A DNA stretch of 5,086 nucleotides. Origin: an uncultured Planctomycetaceae bacterium. Lineage in GTDB: Bacteria > Planctomycetota > Planctomycetia > Pirellulales > Pirellulaceae. The stretch is from assembly GCA_903927685.1 (NCBI GenBank), contig CAIYOB010001086.1:1-5086 (forward strand). Reading direction: 5' to 3'. The notes below the pieces were generated by a model, which saw only the letters and a list, made by a program, of their open reading frames with translations, made no database searches and had not been told where the DNA came from. Position numbers and translations under genes: made by a program. Below are positions 1-5,086 of this stretch, piece by piece. How positions within the stretch are numbered: the first letter of the stretch is position 1; the number at the start of each line of letters is the position of its first letter.

Positions 1-299
1 ACGGTTGTGCTGTCCACGCCGCCGCTGACGCCGATGATACAATCATAGGGCTTGCGGTGGCCCTGCCGACGAATCCGCTCGACGAGCGCTGTCATGCGCT
101 CGGCGGCCAAGTCGGGCGCGGGAACCTCTACCGCGGCCCTCCGCTCGTAACGCTGGCAGTGATTGCATGTACCGTCCCCGCTGAATTCAATCTCCGGGTC
201 TGACGTGTCCATGATGCACCGCGTGCAGATCTGGTAGCCGGGCACGGCGGCGGATCGAACCGTGGGACACAGCGGGCGGGCGGCAACGAGGGTGGACAT
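1..299 (-). CDS. wbpG: N-acetyl sugar amidotransferase, WbpG/PseA type (N-terminal part, runs off left edge)
   Basis: Cytoplasmic ATP-dependent amidotransferase expected to convert an acetamido group on a nucleotide sugar into an acetamidino group, using ammonia supplied by the HisH/HisF pair encoded just upstream. Only the first 99 codons are present; the family is usually about 370-390 residues. I translated it from the sequence: two Cys pairs, CTRC (C25, C28) and CNHC (C45, C48), flank the segment MDTSDPEIEFSGDG, the hallmark N-terminal zinc-binding region of this family. These are followed by the PP-loop ATP-pyrophosphatase motif SGGVDS at residues 92-97. The start at 299 is chosen because a good Shine-Dalgarno (GGAG, six bases upstream) precedes it. 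This start gives about 20 residues ahead of the conserved YQICTRC segment, slightly longer than usual; a GTG at 245 would remove them but has no ribosome site. A tRNA-thiolase or other PP-loop enzyme is an alternative but fits the Cys motifs and neighbours poorly. Confidence 0.9.
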   Translation of the reverse strand, partial: MSTLVAARPLCPTVRSAAVPGYQICTRCIMDTSDPEIEFSGDGTCNHCQRYERRAAVEVPAPDLAAERMTALVERIRRQGHRKPYDCIIGVSGGVDSTT

Positions 300-341
300 A
301 GAGTACTCCGTGGGAACCCGTTCGAACGGGAGCGGAGTATA
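300..341 (-). promoter_or_regulatory. Hairpin masking the wbpG ribosome-binding site (putative)
   Basis: In the hisF-wbpG gap the arms TACTCCG (339-333 in transcript order) and CGGAGTA (310-304) are perfect complements. They enclose the perfect 14-base palindrome CCCGTTCGAACGGG (317-330), which can itself fold as a five-pair stem with a four-base loop. The two stems are joined by an asymmetric internal loop of two and six bases. The distal arm contains GGAG, the Shine-Dalgarno of wbpG, so the folded RNA would hide it. The pairing is seen directly; the regulatory role is inferred. No U-tract follows, so it does not look like an intrinsic terminator. The palindrome could instead be a protein-binding operator or an RNA-processing site. 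Confidence 0.55.
306..309 (-). promoter_or_regulatory. Shine-Dalgarno of wbpG
   Basis: GGAG in the transcript lies six bases before the ATG at 299, an ideal spacing. It decides the start of wbpG in favour of 299 over the GTG at 245. It lies inside the 3' arm of the inverted repeat described for 300-341. Confidence 0.65.
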
Positions 342-361
342 GCGATCCCGGGCAATTGGGG

Positions 362-1123
362 CTACGTCAGAATCGCATCCAAGCGGTCGGCGGGAGGATA
401 ATTGATGAGCACCGCTCGGTACTTGCCGTGAAAGACGAACAGGCTGCCCGCTGCAGCGGCCGATGCCCCGCCCCGTCGAATCACGTCGGCAAAGTCGTTT
501 ACAGACCCCGCGCCGCCGCTTGCCACCACTGGAATTCGGACTGCCTGGGACACCGTGGAAATCAAGTCCAGATCGTATCCGCACATTCTGCCGTCCCGAT
601 CGACCGAGTTGATTAGCAACTCGCCCGCTCCCAGATCCTCTGCTCGACACGCGTACGTCACCGGATCTAGTCGCGTGGAGGTCCGCGCGCCATTCACATA
701 TACGCGGTAACCACTTAACCACGTCCTGCGCACGTCCATCGAGACGACAATCGACTGACTTCCGAAGGCGCGGCTCGCTTGGCGAACCAACTCGGGGTCC
801 CAATAAGCGGCCGTGTTCACGACGACCTTTTCCAGGCCCAACTTGAAGAGCCGTTCGATCTGCTCCAACCTCTGCACCCCTCCTCCGTAACCGAGTGGCA
901 TGAAGCACTCGCTTGCGGCATCCGCGATCAAGTCAAACGGCGGTCCAGCACGCCGGCGGGTGGCAGAGATGTCGAGCAGAATCAACTCATCGACTTCCTT
1001 GTCGTTGAAAATCCTCAACGCGTTGATCGGATCACCGATGTATTTCGGCTGGGCAAAGCGAATGGTCTTAACCAGCCTTCCGGCGTCCACCAATAGGCAG
1101 GGGATTATTCTCGCTCGAAACAT
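362..1123 (-). CDS. hisF: HisF-like synthase subunit (HisF2) of the sugar amidination system
   Basis: A (beta/alpha)8-barrel subunit that partners HisH and conducts ammonia, here probably to WbpG rather than to histidine synthesis. It has 253 residues, normal for HisF. The N-terminus MFRARIIPCLLVDAGRLVKT aligns to HisF, but the first catalytic Asp (D11 of Thermotoga HisF) is Leu11. The second, Asp130, is kept, as are K19, D51, the GYGGGV loop (78-83) and the DRDG motif (175-178). The ammonia-gate residues R5, E46, K99 and E168 (E167 in Thermotoga numbering) are all present. Loss of Asp11 with a conserved gate is what the WbpG-linked paralogues show and argues against imidazole-glycerol-phosphate formation. 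The ATG at 1123 fits the family N-terminus; a GTG two codons upstream (1129) is possible, and an AAGG site lies 10 and 4 bases from these starts respectively. It overlaps the end of hisH by 56 bases, which suggests coupled translation and matched subunit amounts. Confidence 0.93.
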   Translation of the reverse strand: MFRARIIPCLLVDAGRLVKTIRFAQPKYIGDPINALRIFNDKEVDELILLDISATRRRAGPPFDLIADAASECFMPLGYGGGVQRLEQIERLFKLGLEKVVVNTAAYWDPELVRQASRAFGSQSIVVSMDVRRTWLSGYRVYVNGARTSTRLDPVTYACRAEDLGAGELLINSVDRDGRMCGYDLDLISTVSQAVRIPVVASGGAGSVNDFADVIRRGGASAAAAGSLFVFHGKYRAVLINYPPADRLDAILT

Positions 1124-1739
1124 GCTCACAGTACCTTGCGTAGTTGGCTAGGAGTTCCCAGCCGAAGCGGTGACTCTTTTCCGGGTGAAACTGTACGCCA
1201 AACATGTTGCCGCGGCACACGGCGGCAGTGAAGGGATAGCCGTACTCGCTAACCGCCAGAACATCTGCGGGGTCCTGGCAGCAAACATGATACGAGTGAA
1301 CGAAATAGTAGCGGAACGGCCCGGTGCCCGTGAAGAGAGGAGGGAATGTTCGTGGCTCGACATAGTTCCAGCCCATGTGTGGTACTTTCCGCGGTTGGTC
1401 GAACCGCTCCGGGGCGAATCGCCTGGTTTCCGCATCGATCCACCCCAGTCCGGGCAAATCCCCTTCCTCACTGCCTCGTGTCAGCAATTGCATCCCCAGG
1501 CAGATACCAAGGATCGGCGTCTTCTCCTGCAGCACCTTACAACGCAGGACGGATTCGATGCCCAGCCTTCTCAGTTGCCGGATCCCGTGATCGAAGGCGC
1601 CGACACCTGGCAGAATCAAGGCTGTTGCGGCCTGAATGACTGCCACGTCGGAGGAGATCGTCGCTGGCACGTTCAGCCGACGGAGCATGTTATGAATGGA
1701 GCCGACATTTCCGGCCGAGTAATCCACAATCACTAACAT
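1068..1739 (-). CDS. hisH: HisH-like glutamine amidotransferase subunit (HisH2)
   Basis: Class I (triad) glutaminase, 223 residues. It hydrolyses glutamine and passes ammonia into its HisF partner; in this cluster the final acceptor is probably the WbpG-bound sugar. The triad is visible: Cys80 in GICLGMQ, His185 and Glu187 in FHPEKSH. The oxyanion-strand motif PGVGAF (44-49), the N-terminal DYSAGNVGS segment and the interface segments VPHMGWN (119-125) and YYFVHSYH (144-151) are typical of HisH. The C-terminus runs about 20 residues past the normal end (roughly 204-223) with no recognisable motif; this tail is encoded in the part overlapping hisF. The start at 1739 has an AAAGGGAG ribosome site seven bases upstream, 16 bases after the wzy-like gene stops. 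On sequence alone it could be the histidine-pathway enzyme, but the neighbours and the altered HisF argue for amidination. Confidence 0.94.
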   Translation of the reverse strand: MLVIVDYSAGNVGSIHNMLRRLNVPATISSDVAVIQAATALILPGVGAFDHGIRQLRRLGIESVLRCKVLQEKTPILGICLGMQLLTRGSEEGDLPGLGWIDAETRRFAPERFDQPRKVPHMGWNYVEPRTFPPLFTGTGPFRYYFVHSYHVCCQDPADVLAVSEYGYPFTAAVCRGNMFGVQFHPEKSHRFGWELLANYARYCEHVSSENNPLPIGGRRKAG

Positions 1740-1746
1740 GTGACGT

Positions 1747-1754
1747 CTCCCTTT
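1747..1754 (-). promoter_or_regulatory. Shine-Dalgarno of hisH
   Basis: AAAGGGAG in the transcript, seven bases before the ATG at 1739, in the 16-base gap after the wzy-like gene. It is among the strongest ribosome sites in the window and confirms the hisH start. Confidence 0.7.
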
Positions 1755-1755
1755 G

Positions 1756-3150
1756 TCAGAGCTGTCTGGGAGAGAGGGAAGGGGCGACCGCAGGATCGGC
1801 TGAGATGTGCGGGCGTTTTACTTCACTTGAATCGTACCCCAATCTGAGTGCAATCGGCTGCGGAGGGTGATAGGATCGAGACGATCCCTCCACGAGACGT
1901 CCAAACCCCCAATCGCTGCGGCCCCTCCTCGCCGCTGGTTCGCCACGGATCAGGCAAAACGCCATGAAGGCGAACATCATGCGGTTGTCGGTGAGGTCAC
2001 CGCTCAACATTGCGCAACTGAACAAGAATACCCAAACCGCCCGCACGGTCGCCACAGAGGAGACGGTCTGTCCGCGTCGTTCGCGCCCGATGGCGAAGAC
2101 GGCCAATCCGGCCAGAAACGCTCCAATCGCTAGCCCAACGATTCCCAATTCGGCCAGCAATTCGATAAAGAAGTTGTGCGGATGCCGAACTCCGGTCTCT
2201 CCCCAAATCGGAAAACCACCGAACCCCGCGCCCAAAAAAGGCCGCGTCAGCCAGAGGTTCACGCCGTCTACCCAAAGGACGGGGCGGTCTGACTCGATGA
2301 TCACGTCGCCACCCTCTCCCGCAAACAGGGCGAGCATCCGCGTCCAGATGTGATTCAGGTCGGTTCCGGCCAGGAAATAGTCCCGGACGCCCAAGAACAG
2401 CAGGACAGCACAGGCAGACACCGTCAGCAGACGCCGCAGGGTCCGCCATTGAAAACGTTGCCGTCGAAATCGCGGCAGCAGGATCAGGAGGGCAGGGAAT
2501 ACGGCCACCAGCGCCTGACGAGTGGAGGAAAGAAAGAGGGCGAAGGCTGCAATTGCCGCCAAGCCAGCCAGAACGAACCGCCCGAGCCTGCCGCGTTCCT
2601 TCAGCAGAGCAGAAGAGACAATCACCAGCGCAATTCCGGAGGAATGCCCCAGGGCATGATAATGCTCCGTGCCAAACGCACCGATGAAACGCACATCTTC
2701 AGCCGATCGCGAGCCAACCACCGCCTGCAGCGACACCACCATCGCAAACGTCAGGATCAAACGCAACAGACGTTCCACACGCTCGGGACTGTTGATCAGA
2801 AACAGCGGTACAACTACGGCAAATGTATTGAAGACCGTCAGCTTTTGCAGCTTGAGAAGCGCGTCTTGGTCGCCGATCGTCGTCACACCGTATGAGCCGA
2901 TCGCCAGCAGGATAAGGATCACGTATGCAGCGGCAAATCCCAACTGCAGTCCATTGGGTGGTGTCAACGCCCTGCCAAGCACCGCCAGTCCCGCCACCGC
3001 ACTGATCGACATCGTCAAGACGGTGAGGTCAACGTGTCCCTCCAGTTCCAATGCCAGGGGAGATGACTTGTAGGCAGCGACGAACAGGAATAGCACGAAG
3101 GCGCATTCGCAACTGAAGATATCGGTGACTCGGAGCCGGAGGCTAAGCAT
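1756..3150 (-). CDS. wzy: O-antigen polymerase/ligase-like membrane protein (Wzy_C family)
   Basis: Integral inner-membrane protein of 464 residues with about 11-12 hydrophobic segments (roughly 12-28, 42-60, 70-88, 104-119, 127-146, 168-183, 190-208, 212-225, 241-256, 332-353, 370-384, 389-401). The family signature is clear: SSTRQALVA (208-216) in a membrane helix, a large periplasmic loop of about 257-330 with RPFLGAGFGGF (303-313), and HPHNFFIELLAELGIVGL (323-340). Such proteins polymerise lipid-linked repeat units (Wzy) or ligate glycan to an acceptor (WaaL/PglL-like). Sitting among sugar-nucleotide genes favours polymerase, but the sequence cannot separate these roles. The open frame extends upstream to 3402, but that 84-residue extension is hydrophilic and lies wholly over the aminotransferase gene. 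The ATG at 3150 has GAGAGAGG five bases upstream and overlaps the previous stop by eight bases. A polar, proline-rich tail of about 60 residues follows the last membrane segment. G+C looks similar to its neighbours, whereas wzy genes are often AT-rich. Confidence 0.86.
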   Translation of the reverse strand: MLSLRLRVTDIFSCECAFVLFLFVAAYKSSPLALELEGHVDLTVLTMSISAVAGLAVLGRALTPPNGLQLGFAAAYVILILLAIGSYGVTTIGDQDALLKLQKLTVFNTFAVVVPLFLINSPERVERLLRLILTFAMVVSLQAVVGSRSAEDVRFIGAFGTEHYHALGHSSGIALVIVSSALLKERGRLGRFVLAGLAAIAAFALFLSSTRQALVAVFPALLILLPRFRRQRFQWRTLRRLLTVSACAVLLFLGVRDYFLAGTDLNHIWTRMLALFAGEGGDVIIESDRPVLWVDGVNLWLTRPFLGAGFGGFPIWGETGVRHPHNFFIELLAELGIVGLAIGAFLAGLAVFAIGRERRGQTVSSVATVRAVWVFLFSCAMLSGDLTDNRMMFAFMAFCLIRGEPAARRGRSDWGFGRLVEGSSRSYHPPQPIALRLGYDSSEVKRPHISADPAVAPSLSPRQL

Positions 3151-4366
3151 GTCGGCCTCTCTCGACGACAGCAGGCTCGTTCCGTAGCGGCCAGAACGCA
3201 ACGGTGGGGTTCCCGTCGGCCTCGCACAGTTCTCGCAGACATCGAGCGATGTACGTCTGCTGCTCGTCTTCGAGGTGCGGAGAGAGGGGTAAGCTAAGGC
3301 ATTGTTGCGAGGCGGCTTCCGCCTGAGGAAAGTCCCCCGGTCGACATCCCAAGGACAGGCTTGCTCGTTGCAGATGGATGGGAACAGGGTAGTACACCGC
3401 ATTGCTGATCCCCGCAGCCGTCAATGCGCGGCTGACTGCCTCACGGTGCTCGACCCGGACGGTGTACTGATGGTAGACCGCTGCCAGATCCAACGCCCGA
3501 TCGTGGTCCCCGCGAAAAGGGAGCCTTCCTCCCGCAGAGGTCCATTCGTGCGGAAGTTGAATCCGTGGCGTTTCCGCCAGCAAGCTATTGTAGCGGTAGG
3601 CACGTTCGCGCCGGAGTCGATTCCACCGCTCGACATGCGGCAGTTTGATGCGCAGGATCGCCGCCTGCAATTCATCCAGACGACTGTTGACCCCCAATTC
3701 TTCATGGTGGTACTTCACCCGACCGCCATGCCGCCGCAGCATCTCGACCCGCTCATGAACCCTGGCATTGTTCGTGACGACCATCCCGCCGTCACCGAAG
3801 GCGCCTAGGTTCTTGCTGGGAAAGAAACTGAGGCAGCCCACCTCGCCGAATGATCCAACCGGTTGGCCACGATAGCTTGCCCCGAAGGCTTGGGCACAAT
3901 CTTCGACGACGTGCAACCCGTGGCGGGAGGCAACGTCCATGATCGCATCCATGTCGCATGGTTGGCCGTACAGATGCACGGGCAGAATAGCCTTGGTGCG
4001 GGCCGTCACGGCAGACTCGATCCGCCGGGGGTCAAGATTGAACGTGAGCGGATCGATGTCCGCGAAGACGGGGGTAGCGCCGACCAAGCCAATCGCCTCG
4101 GTGGTGGCGATGAACGTGAACGGAGTTGTGATGACCTCATCCCCCGGGCCGATGTTCAGGGCGCGCAAGGCCAAGTGGAGCGCGTCGGTGCCGTTCCCGA
4201 CACCGACCGCGAATTGGCATCCGCAGAATGCGGCGATTTCGCTTTCCAAGGCCCTGACATTCGGGCCTAGGATGTACTGCCCGTCCTCCGCGACGCGCTG
4301 CATCGCCGCATCAATCTCCGCCTTGAGCGACAGGTATTGCTGGGTGAGGTCGCAAAGAGGTATCAC
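3143..4366 (-). CDS. wbpE: DegT/DnrJ/EryC1/StrS sugar aminotransferase, WbpE/WlbC type
   Basis: PLP-dependent aminotransferase expected to move an amino group from glutamate to C3 of a UDP-2-acetamido-3-keto uronic acid. From GTG 4366 it is 407 residues. Key features are GNGTDALHLALRAL (57-70, cofactor phosphate region), EDCAQAFGA (155-163, with Asp156 pairing the PLP ring nitrogen), SFFPSKNLGAFGDGG (180-194, with Lys185 as the Schiff-base lysine), the substrate-side GVNSRLDELQAAIL (225-238) and YYPVPIHLQ (325-333). The open frame continues to an ATG at 4528, but those 54 residues overlap the acetyltransferase and are unlike the family. GTG 4366 gives the normal N-terminus (IPLCDL), 31 bases after the previous stop; its ribosome site is weak. 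About 25 residues after CLREL, ending near ERGRHA, extend past the usual family end. The WbpE assignment rests on the WbpD-like gene beside it; other 3- or 4-aminotransferases of this fold are possible. Confidence 0.9.
   Translation of the reverse strand: MIPLCDLTQQYLSLKAEIDAAMQRVAEDGQYILGPNVRALESEIAAFCGCQFAVGVGNGTDALHLALRALNIGPGDEVITTPFTFIATTEAIGLVGATPVFADIDPLTFNLDPRRIESAVTARTKAILPVHLYGQPCDMDAIMDVASRHGLHVVEDCAQAFGASYRGQPVGSFGEVGCLSFFPSKNLGAFGDGGMVVTNNARVHERVEMLRRHGGRVKYHHEELGVNSRLDELQAAILRIKLPHVERWNRLRRERAYRYNSLLAETPRIQLPHEWTSAGGRLPFRGDHDRALDLAAVYHQYTVRVEHREAVSRALTAAGISNAVYYPVPIHLQRASLSLGCRPGDFPQAEAASQQCLSLPLSPHLEDEQQTYIARCLRELCEADGNPTVAFWPLRNEPAVVERGRHA
3156..3163 (-). promoter_or_regulatory. 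Shine-Dalgarno deciding the wzy-like start
   Basis: GAGAGAGG in the transcript, five bases before ATG 3150 and inside the last codons of the aminotransferase gene. It supports the internal start over the upstream one at 3402 and indicates translational coupling through the eight-base overlap. Confidence 0.65.
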
Positions 4367-4397
4367 GGGGCGGCGTCCATGCCGAAAGGATGTTCCG

Positions 4398-5039
4398 TCA
4401 ATTGATGCTGCTGTCCCCAGTTTGGTGGGCTTCTTTCCTGGGCGGTTTGCCGATACGTTCGACGGTGGTCGGGGCAGTCCGGCAGTACCTGCGTCCACAC
4501 GTCGGGCACTCGGCGCGGTCCCCGTCAAATGTCAGCACGGTCCCACACTCGCAAGCCCAACCACGTTGGCGGGCCGGGTTGCCAACCACGACGGCGTAGG
4601 CAGGGACGTCCTTGGTGACGACGGCCCCTGCACCAATCAGCGCGTGCTGGCCGATCGTATGCCCGCAGACGATCGTCGCATTGGCTCCGATGCTGGCACC
4701 GCGTTTGACCAGCGTCGGGGCGAAGTCGTCCGCCGTATTCCGCGGGAACGCACAACGCGGGGTGAGGACGTTGGTGAACACCATCGAGGGGCCGCAAAAC
4801 ACGTCGTCTTCCAGCGTTACGCCTTCGTAGACCGAGACGTTGTTCTGGATCTTGACGTTGTTGCCGACGGTCGCCCGAGGTCCGATCACCACGTTCTGGC
4901 CGATCCGGCATTGAGCCCCGATTCGCGTCCCCTTCAGAATGTGGCAAAAGTGCCAAATCATCGTCTGCGGGCCGATTTCCACGCCATCGTCGACGTAGGA
5001 TGATTCATGCACGAAGTGATCGGGTATGCTAGCTGACAT
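4398..5039 (-). CDS. wbpD: UDP-3-amino-2-acetamido uronate N-acetyltransferase, WbpD/WlbB type, with zinc-ribbon-like tail
   Basis: Cytoplasmic trimeric acetyl-CoA-dependent transferase that acetylates the 3-amino group made by the WbpE-type enzyme. It has 213 residues. Hexapeptide (left-handed beta-helix) repeats run from about residue 15 to 155. Segments typical of WbpD/WlbB are WHFCHI (29-34), IGQNVVIG (46-53), [19 protein letters not shown] (63-81), [10 protein letters not shown] (82-91), [12 protein letters not shown] (109-120) and [12 protein letters not shown] (150-161). After this, the tail carries CEC (163-165) and CPTC (178-181), with one more Cys at 186: a pattern like a small zinc ribbon. 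The ATG at 5039 has only a weak CGGAG ribosome site 10 bases upstream. It is the first gene in the window; 47 bases lie upstream with no assignable feature. The acceptor sugar is inferred from family and neighbours. Confidence 0.92.
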   Translation of the reverse strand: MSASIPDHFVHESSYVDDGVEIGPQTMIWHFCHILKGTRIGAQCRIGQNVVIGPRATVGNNVKIQNNVSVYEGVTLEDDVFCGPSMVFTNVLTPRCAFPRNTADDFAPTLVKRGASIGANATIVCGHTIGQHALIGAGAVVTKDVPAYAVVVGNPARQRGWACECGTVLTFDGDRAECPTCGRRYCRTAPTTVERIGKPPRKEAHQTGDSSIN

Positions 5040-5086
5040 GGAAGGTACGCTCCGTCAAAGCTGGATCCCTAAGGGGCGATAGGATA

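Noticed and set aside
300..341. Intrinsic transcription terminator after hisF
   Set aside because: The inverted repeat is followed in the transcript by CTCTATG, not a U-tract, and leads straight into the wbpG start.
362..1739. Assignment of hisH/hisF to histidine biosynthesis
   Set aside because: No other his genes are nearby, HisF lacks Asp11, and the pair is flanked by sugar-nucleotide and WbpG-type genes.
3151..3402. An 84-residue N-terminal extension of the wzy-like protein
   Set aside because: It lies entirely within the aminotransferase gene and is not hydrophobic. The internal ATG at 3150 has a good ribosome site and begins right before the first membrane segment.
4363..4380. A five-codon ATG...TGA mini-frame whose stop overlaps the wbpE GTG start
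   Set aside because: It has no ribosome site and is short enough to occur by chance. A coupling leader is conceivable but unsupported.
4367..4528. A 54-residue N-terminal extension of the aminotransferase
   Set aside because: It overlaps the acetyltransferase zinc-ribbon coding region and does not resemble the family, whose conserved N-terminus begins right at GTG 4366.
3939..5003. A 354-codon plus-strand open frame antisense to the aminotransferase and acetyltransferase genes
   Set aside because: It overlaps two strongly recognised genes on the other strand. Its translation is low-complexity and Arg/Ala/Pro-rich with no family motif, as expected of a shadow frame in high-G+C DNA.
5040..5086. 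Promoter or end of an upstream gene at the right edge
   Set aside because: A TATCCT string sits at the very edge, but no partner element can be seen in the remaining bases. One reading frame stays open to the edge and the others close by TAG or TGA, so neither claim can be supported.

Overview
The window is a compact run of six genes, all on the minus strand and read from right to left. It looks like part of a surface-polysaccharide (O-antigen or capsule) cluster from a Gram-negative-type bacterium of fairly high G+C (about 60% by eye). The phylum cannot be fixed from the sequence. The gene content matches the Pseudomonas aeruginosa/Bordetella wbp/wlb type, but the C-terminal zinc-ribbon-like tail on the acetyltransferase and other details suggest a more distant lineage.

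Layout in transcription order: (1) 5039-4398, WbpD/WlbB-type left-handed beta-helix N-acetyltransferase. (2) 4366-3143, WbpE/WlbC-type PLP sugar aminotransferase. (3) 3150-1756, a membrane protein with a Wzy_C (O-antigen polymerase/ligase) signature. (4) 1739-1068, HisH-type glutaminase. (5) 1123-362, HisF-type synthase-like subunit lacking the first catalytic Asp of histidine biosynthesis. (6) 299 to beyond the left edge, the N-terminal part of a WbpG/PseA-type N-acetyl sugar amidotransferase. Gaps are 31, -8, 16, -56 and 62 bp, so this is very probably one transcription unit.

How they work together (inference from the known P. aeruginosa pathway): WbpE puts an amino group on C3 of a UDP-3-keto-GlcNAc-uronate and WbpD acetylates it, giving a UDP-2,3-diacetamido-2,3-dideoxy uronic acid. 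HisH releases ammonia from glutamine, HisF channels it, and WbpG uses it with ATP to turn an acetamido group into an acetamidino group. The Wzy-like protein would then polymerise or ligate the lipid-linked repeat unit containing this sugar. The dehydrogenase (WbpA), oxidase (WbpB) and epimerase (WbpI) steps are not in the window.

The only intergenic stretch with clear structure is the 62 bp before wbpG. It holds a two-part inverted repeat whose 3' arm contains the wbpG Shine-Dalgarno sequence, suggesting translational control of the amidination step. No mobile elements, tRNAs, CRISPR arrays or origins were seen. The overall system is a known type. The more unusual points are the possible ribosome-site-masking hairpin, the zinc-ribbon tail and the long hisH/hisF overlap.
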